Origin: Marinobacter pelagius
GTDB taxonomy: Bacteria; Pseudomonadota; Gammaproteobacteria; Pseudomonadales; Oleiphilaceae
Length of the DNA: 64,000 nt
Assembly (NCBI RefSeq): GCF_003315345.1
Contig: NZ_QNRO01000014.1
Location: forward strand, 49,936-113,935
Reading direction: 5' to 3'
Under the pieces are notes generated by a model that saw only the letters and a program-made list of their open reading frames with translations, did no database searches and was not told where the DNA came from. Shown one piece after another: positions 34,901 to 42,914 of this stretch. The translations under genes were made by a program, and so were the position numbers. Position 1 is the first letter of the stretch, and every line of letters starts with the position of its first letter.

Positions 34901-35072
34901 CGTGGTGTTTGGCTTGCTGGTCTCCACCCTCATCGTGCTACTGGGACTGCCGGCGCTCTACGTCATCCTGGCGGATCTGGGCTGGTCCGCTTCCGCCAGG
35001 TCCGATAGGCGTGAGGATTCGACAGACGACGGACAATTAACATATCTCAACGGGTCTGACGGCCAACAGTGA
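31914..35072 (+). CDS. RND family efflux transporter, HAE1-like
   Basis: A 1052-residue inner membrane proton antiporter with twelve membrane helices in two halves and two large periplasmic loops. The proton relay Asp pair is in IGIVMDDSVVITENIARH. It shares operon structure with the adaptor before it and the TetR regulator. The divergent sequence compared with AcrB suggests the group of RND pumps found with one adaptor and often acting on lipids or hydrophobic compounds; substrate cannot be named. Confidence 0.9.
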   Translation: MIRWFAGHPTAANLLLILILAAGLFAVPKLTRETFPDYLPPEVSITMEYRGATAADVEEAICQRLGEALQRVDYIQEITCTARDNQAQTIASMEPGGDMGRFLDDIRTEIEALTDLPEEAEDPIIRELYRTDLVAAIAVTGPMSFAHLESYTGQLEDRLFAIDGVADVVPVGLSQRQWQVELSRDRLRQYGLGVQDIARAIGGQNVDMPLGTLETESSDIQLRFVDERRSLQTLANLPVLGGRAGAVLTLGDIATLSETYERQEERAEFNGQRAIILEIHKNRNDDALRVMDSLQTFIAEETARRDGTVNLEITQDMTSIVRDRLQMLVGNGITGLLLVGLVMALFFRPRLAFWALFGLPAAFAGAFVMMALTGLSLNMITLVALLMAIGIVMDDSVVITENIARHANEGTTPLRAATDGTLEILPGVLSSFLTTVSVFVPLAFLAGELGSVLEVLPVVLIAALAASLVEAFWILPHHLKSGLGKGRDKPASRFRARFDRGFEATREKVGQLADTAIRYRYGVLAGMLIILLGSVGLMAGGHVRMEAMPEIDGDVLEARLLMPQGTPLHQTREITKRITEAMLRLNEEYSPQQPDDQALVRNVQTRFNQHAGAGEKGAHVATVMADLLTAENRTVDLATLTDRWYEEIGDIPGLIALNIQEPGFGPAGIPIEIRLQGSDLDQLKEAARYLGNEVADYTGTFNVLDDLRPGKPQRILTLKDSALALGLTASDVAGQIRTGLLGDIVDTVQIGDQHIEILVRQSSAERTTRAFLEDTVITGRNGQMIPLREVADITDERQWAQVTRIDGLRTVTVSADVNGRETNADAIITDLQNRVFPELRERWPEITLQVEGQTARSRETGQSIARGLLIGLLGIFLILSFQFRSYLEPLIVMLSIPVAFMGAVWGHLLMGYNLSMPSLIGAASLAGIVVNNAILLVQFIKSYREQGMSTADAAGAASRNRFRAILITTSTTIAGLLPLLAETSTQAMAVIPLVISVVFGLLVSTLIVLLGLPALYVILADLGWSASARSDRREDSTDDGQLTYLNGSDGQQ

Positions 35073-35116
35073 TAGCCTGAAAGGCGCTCACCATTCATTG
35101 ATAGAGGAGCATCACC

Positions 35117-35587
35117 ATGACAAAAACGAACGGATCGCTTCTGAGCATACTCCTCCTGAGCCTTACCGTGTCATTCGCTGCCACGGCTTCCGAACCGGTC
35201 ACTCCCAAGCTGACCGAGAAACTGGATCGACTGCTGCGTGAAGAGATGCGGTCCATTCAGACGGCGATGGGGCAGATTCATTCGGCCATCGTTATGGGGC
35301 AGCATGACAAGGTTGCGAAGCAGGCCCAGGATATTCACGACAGCTTTATCCTGCAGCAGTCACTCACTGAACAGGATCGTAAAGATCTGATGTCGGCGGT
35401 ACCGGAAGGCTTTATCCAGCTGGACAAGGAGTTTCATCAACTCGCGGCATCGCTGGCAGAGGCCGGCAGGAATGACGACACGGAGAAGCAACACCAGCTG
35501 TTCGGCAAAATGACAGGCAACTGCATCCAGTGCCACAGCACCTATGTGTCTGACCGTTTTCCCGGCGTCAAACCTGTTCGGGACTGA
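35117..35587 (+). CDS. Cytochrome c'-like periplasmic haem protein
   Basis: A 156-residue exported protein: signal peptide (SLLSILLLSLTVSFAATASE), a four-helix-bundle body, and a single C-terminal haem c site CIQCHSTYVSDRFP. The haem at the C-terminal helix is typical of cytochrome c' and c-556. Cytochromes c' bind NO and can protect against it, which would suit this neighbourhood. It lies 44 bases after the RND pump with its own GAGGAG ribosome site. Confidence 0.8.
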   Translation: MTKTNGSLLSILLLSLTVSFAATASEPVTPKLTEKLDRLLREEMRSIQTAMGQIHSAIVMGQHDKVAKQAQDIHDSFILQQSLTEQDRKDLMSAVPEGFIQLDKEFHQLAASLAEAGRNDDTEKQHQLFGKMTGNCIQCHSTYVSDRFPGVKPVRD

Positions 35588-35593
35588 TCGGTC

Positions 35594-36484
35594 TCACCCG
35601 ATCAGATCCATCCCCGGCTTGCCATACCAGTACCCGTTGCAGGGTGGTGCTTCCACCAGCTGCAGCGGGTCGGTGGCAGGCACTGCTCCCCGGCGTACCT
35701 GATCAAAGCGTTTTACCACTTCCTCCATGCCCTGATGTTCCGGGCTCAGGCGCACCGTATTCACGCCCATCCGCTCCATCTCCGGTAGCTCCCGCATCAG
35801 GTCGTAGCGGGAGCCCGAGAGCGTGGAAATTCCGTTCAGGCGGAACAGCTCCTGGGATTCTCGAGATCGTAACTCCATGCCATCCGGATGCTGCAGACAG
35901 CGGAACTCGCAGTTGTCCTTGGGCAGGTTGTAGTGACGGGCCGTGAAACAGCGGGATGACCACGCAAGGGGCAGGAAGCCCCAGGAAAACACTTCAGCTG
36001 GCAGATCCAGGCCTTCATGCTTCAGGCCGGTGACCAGCTGTTCCAGCGTCTCCTTGCCCAGCTCCACCGGCAGGTTCCAGCCTTTCAGTCCCTGCTTTGC
36101 CAGCACCTTGAGGGTGGCGACGTTGTAGATGTTCATGGAGGGGCCGGTAATAAATGGAATCTGATGACGGCTGGCGACCTGCACCGCGCTCTGGTCGTTG
36201 GCCTCCACCAGGAACTCGTTCTGATCGCAGATCCGGCGCAGGCGTCGCAGGTCGGCCTCCGACTCGATCAGGGTCTGAGTGGAGATCACCACCTCCTTGC
36301 CGCAGGCCTTCAGGTCCCGGGCCAGATCAAACCAGTCGTCCGGTTTGAGTTCACGGCGCCGGGAGCAAACCGCCTCACCCAGGTAGATAGTATCCACCGG
36401 CCATTCGGCCGCCTTGGCGTAGAAATCGAACACGGTCTGCTTGGACCAGAACCACAGGATGGGTCCGAGAGAGAGTTTCATCAT
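35594..36484 (-). CDS. ubiV: UbiV, U32 family oxygen-independent ubiquinone hydroxylase subunit
   Basis: A 296-residue U32 protein. The four conserved [4Fe-4S] cysteines are visible in [23 protein letters not shown] and DNCEFRC. With UbiU it performs the O2-independent hydroxylation steps of ubiquinone synthesis. It follows ubiU by 13 bases in the same operon. The stop is 6 bases from the cytochrome c' gene end (convergent). Confidence 0.92.
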   Translation of the reverse strand: MMKLSLGPILWFWSKQTVFDFYAKAAEWPVDTIYLGEAVCSRRRELKPDDWFDLARDLKACGKEVVISTQTLIESEADLRRLRRICDQNEFLVEANDQSAVQVASRHQIPFITGPSMNIYNVATLKVLAKQGLKGWNLPVELGKETLEQLVTGLKHEGLDLPAEVFSWGFLPLAWSSRCFTARHYNLPKDNCEFRCLQHPDGMELRSRESQELFRLNGISTLSGSRYDLMRELPEMERMGVNTVRLSPEHQGMEEVVKRFDQVRRGAVPATDPLQLVEAPPCNGYWYGKPGMDLIG

Positions 36485-36497
36485 GATTGGCAGAACC

Positions 36498-37493
36498 TTA
36501 TTTCCACTTGCGGTGATAGGCGCCCAGGGTAGTCAGGCCGCCTTCGGAAAGTCCGGAGAGGGTGTTGCGCCAGTCATTCTCCACGGTGAACATACCCGGC
36601 GTTCTAGCCAGGTTATCCAGGGCCTGGCGCCAGGTGCGGGCAACATCGGCAATGTAGGCCGGGCTGCGCTGGCGGCCCTCGATCTTGACGGCGCTGATGC
36701 CCAGCTCCTGCAACTCCGGCAGCAGGTCCAGGGTGTTCAGGCTGACCGGCTCCTCGATGGCGTGATAGACGCTGCCTTCCACCTCGAACCGGCCCTTGCA
36801 CAGGGTCGGGTAGCCGGCGGATTCACCCTGACCGTAACGGTCGATCAGCACGTCGTTCAGGCGCGACTCCAGACCCTGGGGTGTTTCCTGCCAGCGCACG
36901 GCCTTGGCGGGTGAACAGGCGCCGCGGGTGTTGGGGGATTCATCCGTGAGGTAGGACGACAGGTAACAGCGCCCTTCGGCCATAATGCACAGGCTGCCGA
37001 AGGCGAACACTTCCAGCTCCACGGGGCTGTGTTTGGCCACGCCGCGTACCTGATCGAGAGAAAGCACCCGGGGCAGCACCGCCCGGCGGATATCGAAGTT
37101 GTCCTTGTAGAAAGACAGGGCCTCATAGCTGGTGGCCGAACCCTGTACCGACAGGTGCCGGGGGATGTCCGGATAACGATTCGCGGCATAATCGAGCAGG
37201 CCCATGTCGGCGAGAATGATGGCATCCACCCCCAGGCCCGCGGCGCGGTCGACCGCAGCCTTCCACTGTTCCCAGCCATCCGGTTGCGGGTAGGTGTTGA
37301 TGGCGCAGAACACGCGGCGGCCTCTGGAGTGAGCGTAATCGATGCCCTCGGCGGCGCGTTTGTCGTTGAAGTTCAGGCCCGCGAACTGGCGGGCGTTGGT
37401 GCTGTCGCGGAAGCCGATATAGACCGCGTCGGCACCATTATCCACGGCGGTTTTCAGGGCCGGCAGACTGCCGGCCGGGCACACGAGTTCCAT
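36498..37493 (-). CDS. ubiU: UbiU, U32 family oxygen-independent ubiquinone hydroxylase subunit
   Basis: A 331-residue U32 protein starting [28 protein letters not shown]. The Fe-S cysteines are in [29 protein letters not shown] and [11 protein letters not shown]. Acts as a heterodimer with UbiV. Ribosome site GCGGAGAAACCC. An FNR-like box (minus strand CTGAC-AAAG-GTCAA) is at 37551-37564 and two 30-bp palindromes lie further upstream. Confidence 0.93.
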   Translation of the reverse strand: MELVCPAGSLPALKTAVDNGADAVYIGFRDSTNARQFAGLNFNDKRAAEGIDYAHSRGRRVFCAINTYPQPDGWEQWKAAVDRAAGLGVDAIILADMGLLDYAANRYPDIPRHLSVQGSATSYEALSFYKDNFDIRRAVLPRVLSLDQVRGVAKHSPVELEVFAFGSLCIMAEGRCYLSSYLTDESPNTRGACSPAKAVRWQETPQGLESRLNDVLIDRYGQGESAGYPTLCKGRFEVEGSVYHAIEEPVSLNTLDLLPELQELGISAVKIEGRQRSPAYIADVARTWRQALDNLARTPGMFTVENDWRNTLSGLSEGGLTTLGAYHRKWK

Positions 37494-37550
37494 GGGTTTC
37501 TCCGCTGGAATTGGGTAGTTAGAGGGTATCGGCTGGGGGGCCGGGGTGCC

Positions 37551-37564
37551 TTGACCTTTGTCAG
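37551..37564 (-). promoter_or_regulatory. FNR-like box upstream of ubiU
   Basis: On the minus strand CTGAC-AAAG-GTCAA matches the FNR/Anr form TTGAY-N4-RTCAA in all but the first base. It is about 58 bases from the ubiU start. In E. coli the ubiUV genes are known FNR targets. Confidence 0.42.
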
Positions 37565-37588
37565 CGGAGTGGCGTGGGGAGTGAAGTT

Positions 37589-37696
37589 GGGGTCAGATGA
37601 AAGCTTTCATCTGACCCCGTCCTGGAACCTGGCTTTGGGAATTGGCGCTAACTCGGGTGTGAAAATGGGGTCAGAAGAAAGCTTTCTTCTGACCCC
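37589..37696. repeat. Two 30-bp palindromes (copies 8-9), 78-bp period
   Basis: Copy 8 at 37589-37618 is a perfect palindrome with the AGATGAAAG arm; copy 9 at 37667-37696 is perfect with the AGAAGAAAG arm. Both are followed by GTC(C/T)TGGAA(C/T)CTG, so the pair looks like a 78-bp tandem duplication whose arm bases then changed together. They lie between hemN and ubiU. Confidence 0.85.
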
Positions 37697-37737
37697 GTCT
37701 TGGAATCTGCCCCGCCACTCAGGTCCCTGCCCGGCGC

Positions 37738-39153
37738 TCAGATAATCCGCGAAAACCGCTGGCTGGCCCCTTCCTTCCGATACAGGTCGAAGATCTGGCA
37801 GATAGCGCGAATCAACAACCGGCCGGCGGGCTGGACCTGCAGCACCTGGCCCTCGTCGGCCACCAGTTCGTCCTTGATCATCGGGCGCAGGCGATTGAGC
37901 TCGTCGGCGAAATAGCGGTCGAAATCCTCACCCCAGGCGTCGGCGAACTGCTGGCGGTCCAGGCGGAACTGGCAGATCAGCTGGCCGATGACCCAGCGGC
38001 GGATGCGGTCGTCGCGGCTCAGGCTCACGCCACGGACCGTGGCCAGCTGGCCAGCGTCGATGGCTGCTTCCCAGGCCGGCAGGTCGTGGTTGTTCTGGAA
38101 GTAGGCGTCGTCAGTCTGGCCAATGGCGGAGACACCGAGTGACACCAGATCGCAGTCCGAATGGGTGGTGTAACCCTGGAAATTCCGGTGCAGGCGCCCT
38201 TCCCGCTGGGCCACCGCCAGGCTGTCATCCGGCTTGGCGAAGTGGTCCATGCCGATGTACTCGTAACCGGCCTCCAGCAGGCGGTTGATCGTATTGTGCA
38301 GGATGGTCAGCTTCTGCTGCGGGCTCGGCAGAGTCTCGGCCTGGATCCGGGTCTGGGGATAGAACCGGTCCGGCAGGTGCGCGTAGCTGAACACCGAGAG
38401 CCGGTCCGGGGACATCTCGATAACCGCTTCCAGGGTCTCTGCAAAGCTCTCCGGAGTCTGGTACGGCAAGCCGTAGATAAGGTCCAGGTTGATGGAGCGA
38501 AAGCCGATCCTGCGCGCCTCATTCAGCACCGCCTCGGTCATGTCCCGGGGCTGGATGCGGTTGACCGCCTTCTGCACCTCGGGGTTCACATCCTGAACGC
38601 CCAGGCTGATGCGGTTGAAGCCCAGGTCCCACAGGGTCGGCAGGGTATCCTGGTCCACTTCCCGGGGATCGATTTCCACACTGTAGTCCCGGTCGTCGCC
38701 GGTCTGCAGATTAAACAGTTCACCGTACCCTGCCATCAGGTGCTGCATCACATCCTTCGGCAGGAAAGTGGGCGTGCCACCACCCCAGTGCAGCTGCTGG
38801 ACCGGGCGGTCGGCGCCGAACAGTTTCGACTGGATCGCCGCTTCCTTGAGCACCCGCTCCACGTAAGGCATGGCCTTGTCGCGTTTCTTGGTGATCACCT
38901 TGTTGCAGGCGCAGTAGTAGCACAGGTGCGCGCAGAACGGCAGGTGGGTGTACAGCGAGATCGGGCCACCCGCGGCCTTGCTGCGCCCGGCCGCCTTGAC
39001 CATGTCCTCGACCCGGTAGTTCGGGGTGAATTCCACCGCCGTCGGATAGGAGGTGTAGCGGGGTCCGCTGAGGTCGTAACGCCGGATCAGGGCGTCGTCC
39101 CAGATGAAGGCGGGGAGGTCGTTCTTGGTCGCGGTGGCGGTGTTGGAGGCCAT
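37738..39153 (-). CDS. hemN: HemN, oxygen-independent coproporphyrinogen III dehydrogenase
   Basis: A 471-residue radical SAM enzyme making protoporphyrinogen IX without oxygen. The cluster motif is HLPFCAHLCYYCACN (CxxxCxxCxC); GGGTPTFL and the RYTSYPTA N-terminal element are conserved. The start at 39153 is chosen; a longer frame (from 39225) runs through the palindrome at 39182-39211. An FNR-like box lies about 100 bases upstream. The product provides haem for the nar and cytochrome c' proteins under anoxia. Confidence 0.95.
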   Translation of the reverse strand: MASNTATATKNDLPAFIWDDALIRRYDLSGPRYTSYPTAVEFTPNYRVEDMVKAAGRSKAAGGPISLYTHLPFCAHLCYYCACNKVITKKRDKAMPYVERVLKEAAIQSKLFGADRPVQQLHWGGGTPTFLPKDVMQHLMAGYGELFNLQTGDDRDYSVEIDPREVDQDTLPTLWDLGFNRISLGVQDVNPEVQKAVNRIQPRDMTEAVLNEARRIGFRSINLDLIYGLPYQTPESFAETLEAVIEMSPDRLSVFSYAHLPDRFYPQTRIQAETLPSPQQKLTILHNTINRLLEAGYEYIGMDHFAKPDDSLAVAQREGRLHRNFQGYTTHSDCDLVSLGVSAIGQTDDAYFQNNHDLPAWEAAIDAGQLATVRGVSLSRDDRIRRWVIGQLICQFRLDRQQFADAWGEDFDRYFADELNRLRPMIKDELVADEGQVLQVQPAGRLLIRAICQIFDLYRKEGASQRFSRII

Positions 39154-39181
39154 AGGTAACTCTGGGTTGGTCGGTGAAAAT

Positions 39182-39211
39182 GGGGTCAGAAGAAAGCCTT
39201 CTTCTGACCCC
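39182..39211. repeat. 30-bp palindromic repeat, copy 10
   Basis: GGGGTCAGAAGAAAG with CCTTCTTCTGACCCC, one central mismatch, 29 bases upstream of the hemN start. The left flank GTGAAAAT is the same as at copy 9. Confidence 0.85.
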
Positions 39212-39251
39212 TTCTTTATAGACATTATCGCCGACTCCGGCCCTGAAGGGT

Positions 39252-39265
39252 TTGATTCGGGTCAG
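39252..39265 (-). promoter_or_regulatory. FNR-like box upstream of hemN
   Basis: On the minus strand CTGAC-CCGA-ATCAA matches the FNR/Anr consensus except at the first base, the same variant as upstream of ubiU. hemN genes of pseudomonads are known Anr/Dnr targets. Confidence 0.4.
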
Positions 39266-39371
39266 CTGATCATGATGTTCAGTCTAGCACCCCCCGCGCT
39301 GAACCACCCTTGCGCCCTTGGCGTATTCTGGCTACCTCTTTGGTGTAACCCGCAACTGCCGGAGTCCGTTC

Positions 39372-40904
39372 ATGGCCAACGTCATTCTCATTCTGGGCGA
39401 TCAGCTCTCCCCCAACCTCAGCGCCCTCGACGGAGCCGATCCCTGCGGGGATGTGATTGTCATGGCAGAGGTCCATGACGAGGCCAGCTACACCAACCAT
39501 CACAAGAAAAAGCTCGTACTGCTGTTCAGCGCCATGCGCCATTTTGCCGCCCGCCTGCAGAAGGACGGCTGGCAGGTGCATTACCAGCACCACCATCCCG
39601 ACAACCCGCACCAGAGCCTGGAGGCGGTAGTGGCAGATCAGGTTCAGCAGCTGAATGCGAACAAGGTGATCACCACCGAGTGCGGCGAGTGGCGGCTGCA
39701 TGAGCAGATCAGCCAGTGGCATGAGCGCCTCGGCGTGTCGGTGGAGATCCGACCGGATACCCGGTTCATCGCCGGCAAACAGGAATTCGCCGATTGGGCA
39801 AAAGGCCGGAAACAGCTTCGAATGGAGTTCTTTTACCGGGAAATGCGCAAGAAAACCGGGTTACTGATGACACCGGAGGGTGAGCCGGAAGGCGGTCAGT
39901 GGAACTTCGATGCCGACAATCGCAAGAAATGGACCGGCAAGCCGCCGGCGCCGGCGCCCTTCCGCGTTGAACCCGACGACATCACCGGCGAAGTCATCGC
40001 CCTGGTCGACGCGCACTTCGCCGACCATTTCGGCACCACGGAGGACTTCCATTTCGCCGTGACTTCCGAGGATGCCCAGGCGGCCCTGGAACACTTCATC
40101 GACTTCGCCCTGTCCTGTTTCGGGGATTTCCAGGACGCCATCTCGGACACGGAGGACTGGCTGTTCCACTCCATCCTGTCGCCCTATATCAACTGCGGGC
40201 TATTAGACCCGCTGGCCGTATGCGAAGCCGCGGCTCAGGCCTGGTATGCCGGCCGCGCGCCAATCAATGCGGTGGAGGGCTTCATCCGGCAGATACTGGG
40301 CTGGCGGGAATTTGTCCGGGGCATCTACTGGTTGAACATGCCGGGGTATGCCCGGGAGAACCGTCTGGGCAACACCCGCGCCCTGCCCTGGTTCTACTGG
40401 AGCGGTGAGACAAAGATGCGCTGCATGCACAAGGCCATCGACGCCACCCGGCGCAATGCCTATGCCCACCACATCCAGCGACTGATGGTCACCGGTAATT
40501 TCGCCTTGCTGGCCGGCATCAGACCCGAGGAGATCTGCGACTGGTACCTGGCGGTGTATGCTGACGCCTACGACTGGGTGGAACTGCCCAATGTGCTGGG
40601 CATGGTGATGCATGCCGACGGCGGCTATCTGGGGTCGAAACCCTACGCCGCCAGCGGCAAGTACATCCAGCGCATGTCGGACCACTGCAGCAACTGCCGC
40701 TACAAGGTGAATAAAGCCACAGAGGAAGATGCCTGCCCGTTCAATGCCCTGTACTGGCATTTCATCGACCGGCACCGGAATGAGTTTGCGGGCAATCCCC
40801 GCATGGGCATGATGTACCGCAACTGGGACAAGCAGAAACCGGAGCGACGGGAAGCGCTGCTCCGGCGCGCCGAGCACCTGCTGGCGAACCTGGAGCAGCT
40901 TTAA
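39372..40904 (+). CDS. Iron-sulfur bacterial cryptochrome/photolyase (FeS-BCP, PhrB-like)
   Basis: A 510-residue flavoprotein of the photolyase-related family, opening ANVILILGDQLSPNLSAL. The C-terminal region has the FAD-binding helices (GRAPINAVEGFIRQILGWREFVRGIYW, HIQRLMVTGNFALLAG, WVELPNVLGMVMHADGG) and the [4Fe-4S] cysteines: one in EEICDWYLAVYAD and three in CSNC-x12-C-PFN. Relatives repair (6-4) photoproducts using FAD and a lumazine antenna. GGAG lies seven bases before the ATG. It is unrelated in sequence to the second photolyase at 53.7 kb. It ends 3 bases from the convergent sugar transporter. Confidence 0.88.
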   Translation: MANVILILGDQLSPNLSALDGADPCGDVIVMAEVHDEASYTNHHKKKLVLLFSAMRHFAARLQKDGWQVHYQHHHPDNPHQSLEAVVADQVQQLNANKVITTECGEWRLHEQISQWHERLGVSVEIRPDTRFIAGKQEFADWAKGRKQLRMEFFYREMRKKTGLLMTPEGEPEGGQWNFDADNRKKWTGKPPAPAPFRVEPDDITGEVIALVDAHFADHFGTTEDFHFAVTSEDAQAALEHFIDFALSCFGDFQDAISDTEDWLFHSILSPYINCGLLDPLAVCEAAAQAWYAGRAPINAVEGFIRQILGWREFVRGIYWLNMPGYARENRLGNTRALPWFYWSGETKMRCMHKAIDATRRNAYAHHIQRLMVTGNFALLAGIRPEEICDWYLAVYADAYDWVELPNVLGMVMHADGGYLGSKPYAASGKYIQRMSDHCSNCRYKVNKATEEDACPFNALYWHFIDRHRNEFAGNPRMGMMYRNWDKQKPERREALLRRAEHLLANLEQL

Positions 40905-40907
40905 GCA

Positions 40908-42026
40908 TCAGTGGGGAGCAATCCGCTGTTCCGTCTCCGGATCAAAGAACACCACTTTTTTCATATCGAACATCAGCTCGGCGGTCTCGCCCCAGGTCAC
41001 CGGGTGCTCCGGATCAATCCGGCAATGCACGTTGGTGTCGTTGAGCTGGATCAGCGCGATCACATCCGGGCCCGTGGGCTCGGTCACCTCGATGGTGAAC
41101 TCGCCCTTGGTGACCAGGGTCTGATCGTTCTTCTGGTCCTGGGGCTGGGTGATGTGTTCCGGGCGAATGCCGAGGATCACCTGGCGGCCGACACGGTCGG
41201 ACAGGTAGTCCGGTAACGGCAATTCAAGTTCGCTACCGTTGTTGCCCTGCACCTGCGCGTACAATCCCTGTCCGCCCTGCTCCACGGTGACCGGCACAAA
41301 GCTCATGGCCGGCGAGCCCATGAAGCCGGCCACGAACAGGTTGGCCGGTGTGTTGTACACCTCTTTCGGTGTACCCAGCTGCTGCAGCTCGCCGTCCTTG
41401 AGCACGGCAATCCGGTCCGCCAGGGTCATGGCCTCGATCTGGTCGTGGGTGACGTACACGATGGTGGTTTTCAAGCGCTGGTGCAGCTTTTTGATCTCGG
41501 TGCGCATCTCCACCCGCAGCTTCGCGTCGAGATTCGAGAGCGGCTCGTCGAACAGGTAGATGCGCGGTCGGCGGGCCAGGGCCCGACCCATGGCCACCCG
41601 CTGCTGCTGGCCACCGGACAGGTTTGCCGGCTTCTTGTTCAGAAGCTGGGAAATCTGCAGCAGATCGGCCACCCGCTCAACTTCCTGGTCGATCTCGTGC
41701 TTTGGCAGACCGCGGATTTTCAGACCGAAGGCGATGTTCTCGCGCACCGACATGGTCGGGTATAGAGCATAGGACTGGAACACCATGGCGATATCCCGGT
41801 CTTTCGGTTCCATGGTGGAAATGTCCTTGCCATCCAGCACAATCGAGCCGTCGCTGATGGTTTCCAGGCCCGCGATGGTGTTCATCAGGGTGGACTTGCC
41901 GCAGCCTGAGGGGCCCACCAGAATGATGAATTCCCCGGACGCGATGTCGATGTCGATCCCCTTGAGGGTCTCCTCGGCCACGCCCGGATAGGTTTTGCGG
42001 ATGCTCCGCAGTTCCAGTTGAGACAT
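40908..42026 (-). CDS. Sugar ABC transporter ATPase (MalK/UgpC type)
   Basis: A 372-residue ATPase: Walker A GPSGCGKSTLMN, Q-loop VFQSYALYP, signature LSGGQQQRVAMGRALA, Walker B IYLFDEPLSNLDAKLR and switch His VTHDQIEAM, followed by a C-terminal regulatory OB domain (VILGIRPEHI). It energises import with the two permeases upstream. The strong similarity in style to glucose/mannose (Gts) systems of Pseudomonas is noted; substrate is inferred only as a hexose or oligosaccharide. Confidence 0.9.
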   Translation of the reverse strand: MSQLELRSIRKTYPGVAEETLKGIDIDIASGEFIILVGPSGCGKSTLMNTIAGLETISDGSIVLDGKDISTMEPKDRDIAMVFQSYALYPTMSVRENIAFGLKIRGLPKHEIDQEVERVADLLQISQLLNKKPANLSGGQQQRVAMGRALARRPRIYLFDEPLSNLDAKLRVEMRTEIKKLHQRLKTTIVYVTHDQIEAMTLADRIAVLKDGELQQLGTPKEVYNTPANLFVAGFMGSPAMSFVPVTVEQGGQGLYAQVQGNNGSELELPLPDYLSDRVGRQVILGIRPEHITQPQDQKNDQTLVTKGEFTIEVTEPTGPDVIALIQLNDTNVHCRIDPEHPVTWGETAELMFDMKKVVFFDPETEQRIAPH

Positions 42027-42044
42027 TGTTGTTATCCTCTCAGA

Positions 42045-42914
42045 TCAACCTTTGACAGATCCGGCGGTCAGCCCCCGGATGAAATATTTGCCGGCGACGA
42101 TGTAGACCACCAGTGTCGGCAGCGCCGCAATCATGGCCGCAGCCATATCCACGTTGTATTCCTTCACCCCGGTGCTGGTGTTGACCAGGTTGTTCAGCGC
42201 CACTGTGATCGGCTGGCTGTCGCCGCTGGCGAACACCACGCCGAACAGGAAGTCGTTCCAGATCTGGGTGAACTGCCAGATCAGCGACACCATGAAAATC
42301 GGTGTGGACATGGGCAGCAGGATGCGGAAGAAAATGGTGAAAAAGCCGGCGCCGTCCAGCCGGGCTGCCTTGATCAGGGCGTCCGGAATGGCCACGTAGT
42401 AGTTGCGGAAGAAAAGCGTGGTGAAGGCCACCCCGTAGATCACGTGCACCAGCACCAGGCCGGTGGTTGTGTTGGCAAGACCCAGCTGGCCGAGCGTCGC
42501 CGCCATGGGCAGCAGCACCACCTGGAAGGGCACGAAGCAGCCGAACAGCAGCATGCCGAAGAACAGGTTGGAGCCCTTGAACTTCCATTTGGACAGCACG
42601 TAGCCATTGAACGCGCCCAGCAGGGTGGAGATCAGCACCGCCGGCACGGTCATCTTGAACGAGTTCCAGAAGTAACCGCGAATACCGCCGCAATCCACGC
42701 CGGTACAGGCCTCGGACCAGGCCTTGGTCCAGCCGATGGTGGTCCAGTCGGTGGGCAGGGCCATCAGGTTGCCGGTGCGGATGTCCATCGGTGTCTTGAA
42801 GCTGGTCACCAGCATGATGAACAGCGGGATCAGGTAAACCAGCGCGGCCAGCAGCAACACGCCGTAGACAGCCACGCGGCTGGGACGAAAGCCGGTACGG
42901 ACGACATCAGTCAT
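42045..42914 (-). CDS. Sugar ABC transporter permease (MalG family)
   Basis: A 289-residue membrane protein with six hydrophobic segments and the coupling motif IPDALIKAARLDGAGFFTIFFRILLPM. The loop containing ACTGVDCGGIRGYFWNS has a Cys pair on the periplasmic side. It overlaps the upstream permease by eight bases and is 18 bases from the ATPase gene. Confidence 0.9.
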   Translation of the reverse strand: MTDVVRTGFRPSRVAVYGVLLLAALVYLIPLFIMLVTSFKTPMDIRTGNLMALPTDWTTIGWTKAWSEACTGVDCGGIRGYFWNSFKMTVPAVLISTLLGAFNGYVLSKWKFKGSNLFFGMLLFGCFVPFQVVLLPMAATLGQLGLANTTTGLVLVHVIYGVAFTTLFFRNYYVAIPDALIKAARLDGAGFFTIFFRILLPMSTPIFMVSLIWQFTQIWNDFLFGVVFASGDSQPITVALNNLVNTSTGVKEYNVDMAAAMIAALPTLVVYIVAGKYFIRGLTAGSVKG

